From an uncultured delta proteobacterium (lineage in GTDB: Bacteria > Desulfobacterota > Syntrophia > Syntrophales > UBA8958), in NCBI GenBank assembly GCA_903885795.1, contig CAISJV010000072.1, positions 1 to 57,167 of the forward strand: a stretch of DNA of 57,167 bases. Direction: 5' to 3'. The position numbers and the translations under genes were made by a program. Shown here in pieces: positions 19,750 to 29,082 of the stretch. The notes beneath the pieces are model-generated. The model was not told the origin of the DNA and did no database searches. It saw only the letters and a list, made by a program, of their open reading frames with translations. Each line of letters opens with the position of its first letter. Positions within the stretch are counted from its first letter, which is position 1.

Positions 19750-22700
19750 CTAAACCTGATTTGGTTTAAAATATTGTTCCATTGCTTCCCTCAGTCGGGC
19801 AAACTGCGTTTCCAGTTCGGGCAGGTGGGCCATGACGTATTCCAGATTACCGGCCTTTCCCGCTTTTTCCATCTCGAAGGCAACCGCGCGCAGGGCCTCG
19901 CCACCCAGGTTGGCGGAGGCGCCTTTGATGGTGTGGGCTTGGCGCTCGGCGCTTGTAGCGTCACCCATTTCCAGATAGCCCCGCAGCGCTTCGATCTGCT
20001 TTGGCAGATCGTCCAGAAAAGCTTCGATCACCGTGCGTGCCAAGTCTTCGTCATCCATAAGACGAGCCATCATGCCCGCCTTGTCGAAAACCGGCGCCTC
20101 CGGTTCTTGATCGGAAACGGGTGGGGTATCTTCAAGCTTACCGAATGGTTGTTCCTTTTTTGTGGCAGTCTTTCGCGGCAGCCATTTTTCCAGCGCCTCC
20201 GTCAGCACAGGGGGATCAACCGGCTTGGTGACGTAGTCGTTCATGCCCGCATCCAGGCAGCGTTCCCGGTCACCCTGCATGGCGTGAGCGGTCATGGCGA
20301 TGATGGGTATGTGGTGATTTAGAACTGCAGATTTGAGATTGCGGATTTGCATGGTGGCCTCCAGTCCATCCATGACAGGCATCTGCACATCCATCAGCAC
20401 CAAGTCGTAAGGGAGGGTTTCGAGGGCCTTGACGGCTTCCGCGCCATTGGCCACGGCGTCCACGCGCAGGCCCAGTTTCTTCAGGATGCCCACTGCCACC
20501 TGCTGGTTGGTGATGTTGTCCTCGGCCAGCAGGATGCGAACCGCGTCCCGGCGTAGCTCACGGATCATGTGGCGCGTGACGATGGGCCGCGACGGTTGGG
20601 CTGCGATGGTTCCCGTCAACACCGCAGACAGGCAACCCAGCAGCTCCGACTGCCTCGCCGGCTTGGTCAGATAAGCGGAGAACCCGATATCCTCCATTAT
20701 CCTGGCGTCCCCACGTTGACCAAGAGAGGTCATCAGCACCAGGCGGGTATCCTTCAGAGTTTCGTCAGCCTTGATGACCCTTGCCAGGACTGCGCCATTC
20801 ATGCCCGGCATCTGCATGTCGAGAATGGCGGCCCGGAATGGGTCGTCCGTATCGCGTGCACGATAGAGGGCTTGCAGGGCCGTGGAGCCGTCCGGGGTCT
20901 CTTCCGCCCGTACACCCCATGCCTTAAACTGGGTCATAAGAACCTCGCGATTAGTGGCGTTATCGTCCACGATCAGGATATGCACCCCGCGAATGTCGGC
21001 GGGCGGCGCGATGTCGTGTTCCCGAGCCACCTGTTTGCCCAGACGCACGGTGAACCAGAACTCCGAGCCGAGACCTTGTTCGCTGATTACACCGATCTCA
21101 CCGTCCATCCGCTCCGCGAGTTGCTTCGAGATGGCCAGCCCCAAACCGGTACCGCCGTACTGGCGGGTGGTTGAGGCGTCCGCCTGGGTGAATTTCTGGA
21201 AAAGGATGTCCTGTTTCTCTGGCGGTATGCCAATGCCGGTGTCCTTAATGGAGAAGCGGAGCACGGTGTCGGCGTCGGTTTCAGACACCAGGCTAACCCG
21301 CACGGCAATCTCTCCCTGGTGTGTGAACTTCACAGCGTTGCCCGTCAGATTGGTGAGAATCTGGCGCAGGCGGCCGGGGTCGCCCTGGAGATAGGCCGGC
21401 ACTCCAGGCGCGGCAGCGCAGATGAACTCGAGTCCCTTGTCGTGGGCGCGCAGGGCCAGCGTGACGGCAAAATCGTCCAGCAGAGCGCGCAGGTCAAAGT
21501 CCAGTATCTCCATCTCCATTTTGCCCGCCTCGATCTTGGAAAAGTCGAGTATTTCGTTCAGGAGGGTCAGCAACGATTCGCCGCTGGCCCGCACGATTCC
21601 GGCGTAGCGCCGCTGCTCATCATCAAGTTTGGTATCCAGCAGCAGCCCGGTCATGCCGATGACTCCGTTCATGGGGGTGCGGATCTCGTGACTCATGTTG
21701 GCCAGAAACTCGCTCTTGGCCGCGTTGGCAGCCTCAGCCCAAGCGGCCATCTCGTTGGCACGGACGATGGCCGCTTCGAGATGGAGGTTTGTCTCCAATA
21801 GCTCCTTTTCGGCGCGCTTCCGTCTGCTGATATCGAGGATAAATCCACGTATGCCGGTAATCTGATCATTGGTGTGGATTGGGGCCGAGTAGGCCATGGC
21901 GTCAAAGGTCTGACCGTTTTTCCGCAATGCCTTGTATTCCAGGAAACCCCCGCTTTTCCCCTCAACCCGCTCCCGTACTCGTTGTTGGACGATTTGCCGT
22001 TCTTCAGGGATAACCATGCTCAAAATATTAATACCTTGCTCAATATCAGCATCATTCATCCCAAACCAATGATAACCGTGTGCATTGGAATAGGTTAATT
22101 TTCCAGACAGATCTGCTTCAAAAATCGTTTCTGGGAAGACTTCCGCCAATTGTCTGAAACGTTCCTCGCTCTTGTGCAGTGCCTCCTTAGCCTGCTTGCG
22201 CTCGGTGATATCATGATGCGAACCGTAAAAACCCGTCAAATTTCCCTCGCTGTCACGGATGCCCCGAATGTAAGTTACAAGATCCTTTATGGAACCATCC
22301 TTATGATAATACTCCAATTCCAGAGTCACCGACCGGTCCGGATCCGCGCCCTTTTCTTTTTCTCGGTCTAATTCCGCCAACAGTGCCTCGAAAATCGATT
22401 CCTGGGACTTGAGGGTCAACTGTTGATCAACTTTTTGAGCCATCCTTTCTTCCGGAGTAAACCCCAGCATTCTTTCAATGGAAGGACTGACATAGGTGGT
22501 CACCATGTTGATACCCACTGTGAATACCACATCAGCCATGCTCTCTGCGAGAAAATGGTATTTCGATTCGGAAGCTCTCAGCGCCTCCTCGGCACGCTTG
22601 TGCTCGGTGATGTCGATGAAACTTTCGAGGTAACAATCTCGTCCCTTAATGGCAATTGGATAAACGGTTTTTAGGATGTCTCTTAGACATCCATCAGAAT

Positions 22701-23058
22701 GAAGGAGCTTCCGTTCAGAGTTATCAATACTTTGACCTAGATCTTTGACCGGACATTTGCCTGCCTGGGCAGGACAAACCAATGAGTGACATATCTGACC
22801 TATAATCCTCTCTTTGGTCAGCCCGGTCATTTCTATGGCAGTCTGATTAGCTTCAATAATGGTCTGAGTGTCCCTATCAATAATGATAATCCCGGCTCCT
22901 ACTGTATCGAAGATTGCCTGAAGTTTGGTTTCGCTTTCCCGCAGGGCCTCTTCCGCCCGCTTGCTCCCTGTTTCCGATTTTTCCAGCTCCCGGATTCTCT
23001 GCTTCAAGGCGGATATCTCTGCGAGCAGTTCTTGGTTTGTTCTGGGTGGATCTGTCAT
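19750..23058 (-). CDS. Hybrid sensor histidine kinase (3 PAS, HisKA, HATPase, 2 REC, HPt)
   Basis: About 1,102 aa with no membrane segment, so a cytosolic sensor. In order: a short coiled coil; PAS1 (about 45-160, with a [15 protein letters not shown] cysteine cluster); PAS2 with PAC (about 165-290); PAS3 with PAC (about 295-415); HisKA with the phospho-His in [10 protein letters not shown]; HATPase ([24 protein letters not shown]); REC1 ([16 protein letters not shown]); REC2 ([20 protein letters not shown]); and HPt ([12 protein letters not shown] with its His). This is a complete multistep phosphorelay in one chain. I chose the ATG at 23058, preceded by AGGAG with 6-nt spacing, over the ATG 18 bp upstream. 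The response regulator downstream is a plausible final receiver. Confidence 0.92.
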   Translation of the reverse strand: MTDPPRTNQELLAEISALKQRIRELEKSETGSKRAEEALRESETKLQAIFDTVGAGIIIIDRDTQTIIEANQTAIEMTGLTKERIIGQICHSLVCPAQAGKCPVKDLGQSIDNSERKLLHSDGCLRDILKTVYPIAIKGRDCYLESFIDITEHKRAEEALRASESKYHFLAESMADVVFTVGINMVTTYVSPSIERMLGFTPEERMAQKVDQQLTLKSQESIFEALLAELDREKEKGADPDRSVTLELEYYHKDGSIKDLVTYIRGIRDSEGNLTGFYGSHHDITERKQAKEALHKSEERFRQLAEVFPETIFEADLSGKLTYSNAHGYHWFGMNDADIEQGINILSMVIPEERQIVQQRVRERVEGKSGGFLEYKALRKNGQTFDAMAYSAPIHTNDQITGIRGFILDISRRKRAEKELLETNLHLEAAIVRANEMAAWAEAANAAKSEFLANMSHEIRTPMNGVIGMTGLLLDTKLDDEQRRYAGIVRASGESLLTLLNEILDFSKIEAGKMEMEILDFDLRALLDDFAVTLALRAHDKGLEFICAAAPGVPAYLQGDPGRLRQILTNLTGNAVKFTHQGEIAVRVSLVSETDADTVLRFSIKDTGIGIPPEKQDILFQKFTQADASTTRQYGGTGLGLAISKQLAERMDGEIGVISEQGLGSEFWFTVRLGKQVAREHDIAPPADIRGVHILIVDDNATNREVLMTQFKAWGVRAEETPDGSTALQALYRARDTDDPFRAAILDMQMPGMNGAVLARVIKADETLKDTRLVLMTSLGQRGDARIMEDIGFSAYLTKPARQSELLGCLSAVLTGTIAAQPSRPIVTRHMIRELRRDAVRILLAEDNITNQQVAVGILKKLGLRVDAVANGAEAVKALETLPYDLVLMDVQMPVMDGLEATMQIRNLKSAVLNHHIPIIAMTAHAMQGDRERCLDAGMNDYVTKPVDPPVLTEALEKWLPRKTATKKEQPFGKLEDTPPVSDQEPEAPVFDKAGMMARLMDDEDLARTVIEAFLDDLPKQIEALRGYLEMGDATSAERQAHTIKGASANLGGEALRAVAFEMEKAGKAGNLEYVMAHLPELETQFARLREAMEQYFKPNQV

Positions 23059-23300
23059 CTGGTGCTCCTCTGCCATGATAAACGACTACTGTTGGAAGAA
23101 AAATGGGCGGTTGTGTTGTTGCGTGAATAAACCCTTTTGAGAGCTACTGGATACCCTTTGAGATGTCAAATGGAATATGGGCTATCCGATACTGTTTCCC
23201 TTTAGATGGCTGAAGATAAACACACATGGTCTAATTTTTGATATTCAGCCCCTCTCAGCAGCACACCTTGTCAGAGCTGGTTTCTGTGCCTGCCCTGATT

Positions 23301-23723
23301 TTAATCGAGGAATGGCAACGGTTTGTCCATCCTATAGACAAGCGCCTGACAAGATGCCAGAAGACGGCTCTCTCCTTCAACTACCCTGATTTCATAAACG
23401 GCTGTTTTGTTGGTTCGATTAATTTCTTTTGCTTCAGCGGTTAATGTGGAACCTTTAGAGGGAGAGGCGAGATAACTTATGTTCATATTCAAGGCAACGG
23501 CAATGGTGCCATGAGAATTGGATGCGGTTTCAAAAGCCTCATCAATCAGAGCAAAAAGTGCACCCCCGTGGGCTTTCCCAAAGATGTTCTCCATATCCGG
23601 TGTGAAAACCATCACAACTTTTGAATAGCCTTCGTCCAGATCAACTAATTTCAGGCCGAATTTATCGGCAAAAGGTTCCTGCTCTACCTGCCTGAAGATC
23701 GCTTCCCTAATCTTGCTATCCAT
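23301..23723 (-). CDS. PaaI-type hotdog thioesterase
   Basis: A single hotdog-fold domain of about 140 aa. The FGKAHGGALFALIDEAFE segment matches the HGG(x)4-D/E active-site signature of PaaI/YbgC-like acyl-CoA thioesterases, which hydrolyse small or aromatic acyl-CoAs in the cytosol. The frame is open to 23813, but the extra N-terminal residues (an RRRRRS stretch) look foreign to the family, so I start at the ATG at 23723. It is 93 bp or more from the next gene on the same strand and could be co-transcribed with it. Confidence 0.8.
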   Translation of the reverse strand: MDSKIREAIFRQVEQEPFADKFGLKLVDLDEGYSKVVMVFTPDMENIFGKAHGGALFALIDEAFETASNSHGTIAVALNMNISYLASPSKGSTLTAEAKEINRTNKTAVYEIRVVEGESRLLASCQALVYRMDKPLPFLD

Positions 23724-23816
23724 ACTGTCTTTGGTCACTACTTTATGTTTTCGCAACAGATCGGGGTTGGATCTCCGACGCCGTCGAAACGCGCCTTCTG
23801 GTCCCATCCCCATAAA

Positions 23817-26024
23817 TTAAATCCCGAAAATATCAGTCAGCAGTTTAAGGACAAAAGCTTTTCCATTGAGAAAATAAAAGAGCAGGGAAATAATAACGAT
23901 CACCACAAGGATCTGCGGCCATTTGCCCTTTTTGTCGGCGAACTGGTCTTCGAGAGAGCGCTCTGCTTCTGGTGGCAAAGAAGCGATTTTTGTCAAAGAG
24001 CGCCCAAAAGGTATGTTTATTCTAGCTCGCGCATTAACCGCCCAACCGTTGGCATCGAGGATGGGACCCAGGGTCCGATGTCTGAGTTTCAGCCAGGCAA
24101 TGATCATGGAAGGGCCGGAGACGACCATTATGATACCGGCAATGGCCAGGGGCATCTGCCACCAAACTAATTGCATAAACCCGGTGATTACCGCCGCGAG
24201 GGCGGTGCCGATGGCCCCGACAGCGAGGCCGATGGCGGCGAAGATACCGGCAAACTTGGCGACATCGAAGGGGGGTTTGGCGGGGACTGTCGATATGCCC
24301 ACTTCAATTTTCTGCGCACCACCGGCAATTCCTGCCGACGCTTTGTCAATGCCGGCTTTATCGCGGGAGGCCGCCATTTTTTCTATCTGCTCGTTGATCA
24401 TCTTGGCAATCCGTTTATAGGGACTCCAGAAGGCCTGACGGATGCTTATCGGGTGCTCGATAACCTTGGCGATGGTGGCGTCCCAGTCCTGCCCCTTGCG
24501 GTCGTAGAAGACACCGTTGCGTCCCACCATCAGATAATCGGCGTCGCCGTCGGTAAAAGCGGCGGCGATGTTCATCTCCTCGGTCACACCATTCGCCGCA
24601 TTGTGGGTGCAACAGCAATAGGCCAGATAAGTACGGCTTAGAGTGGCCAAGGAGGCATGTTTGTTTATATCATCGACGCGGACGCACAAATCGCAACTGC
24701 GGCCGTCCAAGTACAACGTTCCGACCTGAAACAGGGCTTTCACTTTCCGGTTATAAAAATCGGAAAAAGAAACGAAGTTCTTCAAGAGGGTGAAAAGATC
24801 GCGATGGTAACGGACGAGGCGGTCAACGGAGGCGATAGCGTCAAACTCCGGCGCCAGCGCCATGTCTTTGGCCAGCAACTCGTCGATGGCATCTTTCGCA
24901 TTGGCGGCGACGATTTCACGCGCCCGGTCTATCCCGATCTTTTCAATAGATGCCCCCTCTTTTCTCGATTGCCATGCATGGTAAGGGGCAAAGATGGAGC
25001 GAACCTGCCTCCACTCCGTTTCCATGAGGCCGTCCCGGTTGCCCAGCAGAGGCTGGACAACCGTATTTGTGAAATTTTCCATGGGAACTGTCCAGGCCGG
25101 GTTGATCCCATCTCTGAGCGGCAGGGGTCTGTTGCCGAGCACGATCATCGCCAGGGGGAAACCGGACACTTCGTCCACTGCTGACGAGAGGCTCTTTTCG
25201 GCAATGGCGATGTATTCTGTCTCCTGGCGGTTAAGAGCACTCAAGGCGCGAGCATCAAAAGCTGCCAGGTGACAGCGGGCATAATAATCTTCCACCTTGG
25301 GCCGGATCTGGCTGAAGGCCGCGGCGGCAGATTCAGTGGCTGCACCGAGGGGCTTGATAGTGGCGTCCTGGGTTTCCGACTCCTGCCACCAGGCTGAATA
25401 CGCCTGTATATCCGCAAAAAACTGATCAACCTTTTTCTTTGATACCCCCTGTTTCTCACTGCGATCATGATCTCCGCCCAGGCACTCCATGATGTCGACA
25501 ATGATCTTCCGGATTTCGGGATCGTCAGAAGAATCGGGGGGAATAACGCCATCGCCGTTGAATCTCGTCTGGGCGAAGATTCTGGCTGTATCCGTTGTAT
25601 CTGTGAGGGAAATGGCTGGATAGTCTTTCTTCCCCAGGTTGGCCAGGATATGTTTTGCCGAAGCAAGAAGCTGCCTGCCTTCGAGGGAGCCATCATCGAT
25701 GGCCGTCAGGGGCAATTCCGAAGCTCCCTTGAGGATGTCATCAGGATTTCTTAGCATGGACGTCGCCCATTTGACCGCTGCGATGACTTCGGGGACGCGA
25801 ATGCGCCCATCGCCGTTGCTGTCAATCATTTCCAGGGTCTTCCGGTCGAATTCCAGGCCTTCAACCGGACAGCTCAAGGCAATCCAGAGTTTCTGGTCAA
25901 GCTGATCGAGGGCACTCAGGTCCTGGCCGGACTCCAGGCATACCTGATCGAAGCCACCGGCCCGGAAGAATTTCCATGGGTGACGGGAATTATTAATATT
26001 TGTGGGAGCGTTTTTATCTGTCAT
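23817..26024 (-). CDS. Large protein with EF-hand-like site and C-terminal membrane segments
   Basis: A 735-aa protein of unknown function. Near residues 68-80, DSNGDGRIRVPEV is a good EF-hand calcium-binding loop, and a second Asp/Gly-rich site (FNGDGVIPPDSSDD, about 155) may form its partner. The long middle part is helical and soluble. The last 150 residues contain three or four hydrophobic segments (FAGIFAAIGLAVGAIGTAL, MPLAIAGIIMVVSG, ILVVIVIISLLFYFL). I predict a membrane-anchored protein with a large cytosolic or periplasmic calcium-responsive head. I do not recognise a characterised homologue. Confidence 0.7.
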   Translation of the reverse strand: MTDKNAPTNINNSRHPWKFFRAGGFDQVCLESGQDLSALDQLDQKLWIALSCPVEGLEFDRKTLEMIDSNGDGRIRVPEVIAAVKWATSMLRNPDDILKGASELPLTAIDDGSLEGRQLLASAKHILANLGKKDYPAISLTDTTDTARIFAQTRFNGDGVIPPDSSDDPEIRKIIVDIMECLGGDHDRSEKQGVSKKKVDQFFADIQAYSAWWQESETQDATIKPLGAATESAAAAFSQIRPKVEDYYARCHLAAFDARALSALNRQETEYIAIAEKSLSSAVDEVSGFPLAMIVLGNRPLPLRDGINPAWTVPMENFTNTVVQPLLGNRDGLMETEWRQVRSIFAPYHAWQSRKEGASIEKIGIDRAREIVAANAKDAIDELLAKDMALAPEFDAIASVDRLVRYHRDLFTLLKNFVSFSDFYNRKVKALFQVGTLYLDGRSCDLCVRVDDINKHASLATLSRTYLAYCCCTHNAANGVTEEMNIAAAFTDGDADYLMVGRNGVFYDRKGQDWDATIAKVIEHPISIRQAFWSPYKRIAKMINEQIEKMAASRDKAGIDKASAGIAGGAQKIEVGISTVPAKPPFDVAKFAGIFAAIGLAVGAIGTALAAVITGFMQLVWWQMPLAIAGIIMVVSGPSMIIAWLKLRHRTLGPILDANGWAVNARARINIPFGRSLTKIASLPPEAERSLEDQFADKKGKWPQILVVIVIISLLFYFLNGKAFVLKLLTDIFGI

Positions 26025-26269
26025 ATTTGTCTGGCCGTTGAATTTATTGAATTAGTATAGGATATTAAGCCGTTGACGCGCCTTCACAACAAGTCAATAT
26101 CAGTCCTTCCCTTGTTCACATTATCCGCAGTAAATTTCTTTGTATAGGTTTTTAATAGAGCAAAATCGCTTTTTATTCAATAAATTATATGAAACCAAAA
26201 CTAATCGATTCAAATCGAAGATTTCTGTTTATTGACGATACTTCTCCAGGCAAAGGCCCCGTAAAGGAT

Positions 26270-26297
26270 TTGACAGGCCATGGGTTGATCGTATAAT
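26270..26297 (+). promoter_or_regulatory. Consensus sigma-70 promoter, possibly for a leaderless mRNA
   Basis: Perfect TTGACA (26270-26275), a 16-bp spacer and perfect TATAAT (26292-26297). The expected transcription start, 6-8 bp downstream, coincides with the ATG of the GNAT gene at 26304. That leaves no room for a ribosome site. Confidence 0.75.
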
Positions 26298-26303
26298 GGC
26301 CCT

Positions 26304-26879
26304 ATGGTCTCGCTTGATTACTATCATCATTATCCCGCCCAGTACGAAGAATGGATCACCGTAGGTCAGGAGCGGATCTTTCTCCGCCCCGTCAAGCCGA
26401 CCGATGGCCCCCTGATTCTCGATATTTTCAGCAGACTGTCGCCGCAATCGATATTCTATCGATTTCTTAGCCACATAGAGAAGTTAAGACCGGAGCAGGT
26501 GTATCATCTGGTTCACATCGATTACGTCACCGAGTTCGCCCTAGCGGCTGTGATCAAGGAGGTAGGGGAGGATAGAATCGTTGGCGTATGCCGGGCGATT
26601 GCCTCATCTGACCAGAGCCGGGCGGAATTAACGGTTGTTCTCCGCGACGATTGGCAGGGTAAGGGGATAGGCAAGATCATGGTGAAAAAGGTTGTGATGG
26701 TGATGCATCGACACGGCATCTCCCGAATTGAAATCATGCTTGATTCCCGAAACGACAAGATGAAAAAGCTTTTCATGTCTCTTGGTTATCCCTACATCTA
26801 CGAAGAATCCATCCTGGATATCTGCGACCGGATGGAGATCGAAATATGGCCGGAAAAGGAAGGTATTATATGGCAATAA
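26304..26879 (+). CDS. GNAT-family acetyltransferase (Pat-like)
   Basis: A 191-aa GNAT domain protein. The N-terminal segment (IFLRPVKPTDGPLI, FSRLSPQSIFYRF) closely follows the pattern of the acetyltransferase domain of Pat/PatZ protein-lysine acetyltransferases. The acetyl-CoA binding motif A is visible in DDWQGKGIGKIM. By family analogy it may acetylate a lysine of a metabolic enzyme such as an acyl-CoA synthetase, but this is inference. The start codon is 7 bp after a perfect -10 box. Its 3' end overlaps the start of the amidohydrolase by 10 bp, so the two form one operon. Confidence 0.8.
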   Translation: MVSLDYYHHYPAQYEEWITVGQERIFLRPVKPTDGPLILDIFSRLSPQSIFYRFLSHIEKLRPEQVYHLVHIDYVTEFALAAVIKEVGEDRIVGVCRAIASSDQSRAELTVVLRDDWQGKGIGKIMVKKVVMVMHRHGISRIEIMLDSRNDKMKKLFMSLGYPYIYEESILDICDRMEIEIWPEKEGIIWQ

Positions 26880-27625
26880 AGATTATCGACGCCCACATGC
26901 ATTGTGGGATTCAGAATGTGGATCAGCCCCTCAACATGATCAAAGGCTATCTCGACCAGGGAGGTATTGAAGGCGCCTGCTTATACGCCCCTGTGGAAGA
27001 CATCTACGACCGCTACAACTATCATTTTCAGGACAGCTCCCTCTGGGTCGCCTGCCGGCAGCGGGCGAACCGGTACCTCCTCGATATTCAGGACAGCGAA
27101 GAAAATATTTTTGCCTACTATTTTGTTTGGAACGATTTCCGGAAAGATGAACTGAAAAATGGCTACCGGGGGATCAAGTGGCACCGCCACGATTCAGAAC
27201 CGGAATACCATTATGATGATCCGCGGTGCGAATCATTTCTGAAGGAGGCTTACCGGTTGCAACTGCCCATTGTCCTCGAGGAGTCGTATGGGAACACCCT
27301 CTCCCTGATTCAGAGAATCGACGGGCGGACCCCGGTGATTATTCCTCACCTCGGGGGTTTGAATGGCGGCTTTTACGCCCTCTTTCATTCCGGGGTCTGG
27401 GAGAATTATAATGTCTACGCCGATACAGCCCTGGCCGCAAAGAAGGAGATGACCATGTTTCTCGAGAAATACGGCGTTGACAAGCTCATTTTCGGCAGCG
27501 ATTTTCCCTTCGGCGTTCCCTACAGCGAGCTGCGCAAGGTCCGGGACCTGAACCTGCCTGACAAGGACTTCGCAAAGGTTGTCAGCGGCAATATAACTAA
27601 GTTGATTAATCCTGCCCCGCTTTGA
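26870..27625 (+). CDS. Amidohydrolase-family metal-dependent hydrolase
   Basis: A 251-aa TIM-barrel hydrolase of the amidohydrolase-2 type. IIDAHMHCG at the N-terminus supplies the HxH metal ligands, IKWHRHD a middle histidine, and KLIFGSDFPFG the C-terminal Asp. Family members hydrolyse or decarboxylate small carbonyl compounds; the substrate is not evident. The start at 26870 is favoured by AAGGAAGG at 26856-26863, and it begins inside the 3' end of the GNAT gene (translational coupling). Confidence 0.85.
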   Translation: MAIKIIDAHMHCGIQNVDQPLNMIKGYLDQGGIEGACLYAPVEDIYDRYNYHFQDSSLWVACRQRANRYLLDIQDSEENIFAYYFVWNDFRKDELKNGYRGIKWHRHDSEPEYHYDDPRCESFLKEAYRLQLPIVLEESYGNTLSLIQRIDGRTPVIIPHLGGLNGGFYALFHSGVWENYNVYADTALAAKKEMTMFLEKYGVDKLIFGSDFPFGVPYSELRKVRDLNLPDKDFAKVVSGNITKLINPAPL

Positions 27626-27686
27626 CGGCTTCGTAACTCATTTTTTTGAGTCTTCACCAGTCACTGCCCGTGGCAGCTCCGGGGGA

Positions 27687-27944
27687 TTATTTGCCGTCGC
27701 TCTCAAGGTGGGTGCAATGACGGTGCGCCCGGTCTATGAGGGCGATGAAGCTCTCGGGGTTTTTCTTTGCCTCTTTATATTCTTCCGGTGAAACTAGTTC
27801 CTTATACTCGGAATAGAAGTCGTCGATCATGTCATCCAACTCCGCCAGGGAGACGACAGCAGCGGCGGTATCGCTCCCCGCCAGGGAGCTGAGGGTAAAG
27901 CAGGCGCAGATACGGGTGAAAGCCAAGGATTCCAGTTTATTCAT
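27687..27944 (-). CDS. Small protein of unknown function
   Basis: An 85-aa acidic protein with SLAELDDMIDDFYSEYKELV and EYKEAKKNPESFIALIDRAH segments, mostly predicted helix. Its ribosome site is good (GAGAGG, 7 nt before ATG), which argues that it is real. I recognise no family. It lies just outside the left border of the island and converges with the amidohydrolase. Confidence 0.55.
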   Translation of the reverse strand: MNKLESLAFTRICACFTLSSLAGSDTAAAVVSLAELDDMIDDFYSEYKELVSPEEYKEAKKNPESFIALIDRAHRHCTHLESDGK

Positions 27945-28000
27945 TTTGCAACCTCTCGGACTAAATTATCAAATGGAGAGACTTTTGAAAAACGCCGTTT

Positions 28001-28080
28001 TCTGTCATTCCGGGCTTAATCCGGAATCCAGTAATGACTTGAAAACACTGGATTCCGGCCTCTTCCGGAATGACGACAGG
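28001..28080. repeat. Palindromic REP-like element
   Basis: A near-perfect palindrome: left arm TGTCATTCCGG...CCGGAATCCAGT, right arm ACTGGATTCCGG...CCGGAATGACGACA, with a short AT-rich centre. This TCATTCCGG/CCGGAATGA pattern is a common dispersed repeat of deltaproteobacterial genomes. It sits immediately left of the integrase scar and may have helped the deletion that made it. Confidence 0.7.
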
Positions 28081-28110
28081 GAGGCTGAGATGGAATTTTT
28101 CAAAGCTCTC

Positions 28111-28199
28111 ATGGAAGGCTTTTTGAAAAGTGTTGACGACGCACCCCCCAAAAGTGAAAGGGGGTTAACCCATGCCTGAGCTAACCCCCGCGCTTACTA
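28111..28199 (+). pseudogene. C-terminal scar of a second tyrosine integrase plus its terminator
   Basis: From 28111 the DNA is identical for 27 nt to the 3' end of the intact integrase (49412-49438). It encodes MEGFLKSVDDAPPKSERG and then a stop, against MEGFLKSVDQNVDQAPLKATKG in the intact gene. A hairpin follows (GGGGGTTA with TAACCCCC), as after the real integrase, and then the att sequence. Nothing of the rest of this integrase remains upstream. It is the tail of an earlier island that used the same tRNA site. Confidence 0.7.
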
Positions 28200-28254
28200 A
28201 TGGTGCCGAAGGCCGGACTTGAACCGGCACGAGCATAGCCCACTACCCCCTCAA
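28200..28254. repeat. Island attachment site, distal copy (tRNA-Leu 3' end duplicate)
   Basis: Fifty-five bp identical to 49512-49566: the T-arm, variable arm and part of the anticodon stem-loop of tRNA-Leu. After position 28254 identity stops, so this copy is not a functional tRNA gene. It marks the distal boundary of the integrated element. Confidence 0.93.
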
Positions 28255-29082
28255 TGTAAAATTGAGGGAAAACAGGGACTTTCAAGGATATAAGGGGATA
28301 GATCATTATGGTTATGATTACAACTATATCCGTGAAAAGTCAAGCAAGGGCTATAAAGGGAAACAGGGGGTTATTTTCAGCAATGTGTTGACCAAGTGTT
28401 GACCAAGAAATGAACGATAAGCAACAAAAATATTTTTTGCACATCTTGTGTCGGAGTTTTAGTCCGCTACCCTTTCAATAAGAATCTTTGTGAGCATCTG
28501 GCCAGTCACCATCCCAATCAATACCCAAGTTGACGTTCCGCCTATAGCAGCGTTCCCATCTCTTTGCCATCCCGAGCTTACGTTTCAGTATAGTGTCAAT
28601 CATTGATGCTTGGGGATGGTTTGCAAGGAGCAGTAGACTGGTTAATAGCTGCTATAGCATTAGATGAGGCAGTAGTATCTGTAACTATTGCAGGCCCAGC
28701 ATATAGAATAGCATTGCTACACCAAGCAGTACGCCAGCAGCTATAGCAGTAATAATGCAGCAGCAATTACTATTAAGTAGTAGCTACTGTAACAACTATT
28801 GAAAGGCAGTAGCAGCTAAGCAACATAAAAGGGCAGCATCAATAGATATAGTGAATGCAGCTATGTCAGTAGCTATACCAGTAGCTGTAACAGCATCAAT
28901 AGGAAGCTAGCAACAACAGCTATAGCTGAAGCAGTAGCATCAACGAACAGTAACAACAGCTACAACCATTGCTGCTGCCCACTGCATTAGTTACTGTCCT
29001 TGCTATTATCATTAGACTGCATCCAGACAATCCTACATGTTTAGAAGACCGTGTGGATAAGGTTGAATAACTAGGGTCCCTC
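28255..29082. other. Gene-free island end with a low-complexity AGC/GTA/ATA tract
   Basis: No intact gene. At about 28387-28410 the unit GTGTTGACCAA occurs twice and resembles the extreme 3' end of the integrase gene, possibly another scar. From about 28617 to 28985 the sequence is built from recurring words such as AGCAGT, AGCTATAGC and GTAGCA. Short stretches in several frames read as Ala/Val/Ile/Thr-rich peptide (for example AVVSVTIAG and MSVAIPVAVTAS) broken by stops and frame changes. It could be a decayed repetitive gene or an unusual non-coding tract. Confidence 0.5.

Noticed and set aside
27829-28179. Plus-strand ORF of 116 codons across the island's left border
   Set aside because: It runs antisense to the small gene at 27687-27944 and through the REP palindrome. 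Only its last 23 codons, the integrase scar, are meaningful.
28200-28254. A second tRNA-Leu gene
   Set aside because: Only the 3' 54 nt of the tRNA are present. The acceptor 5' strand and D-arm are missing.
28617-28985. CRISPR array or tandem repeat
   Set aside because: Words recur irregularly with no constant repeat-spacer period.
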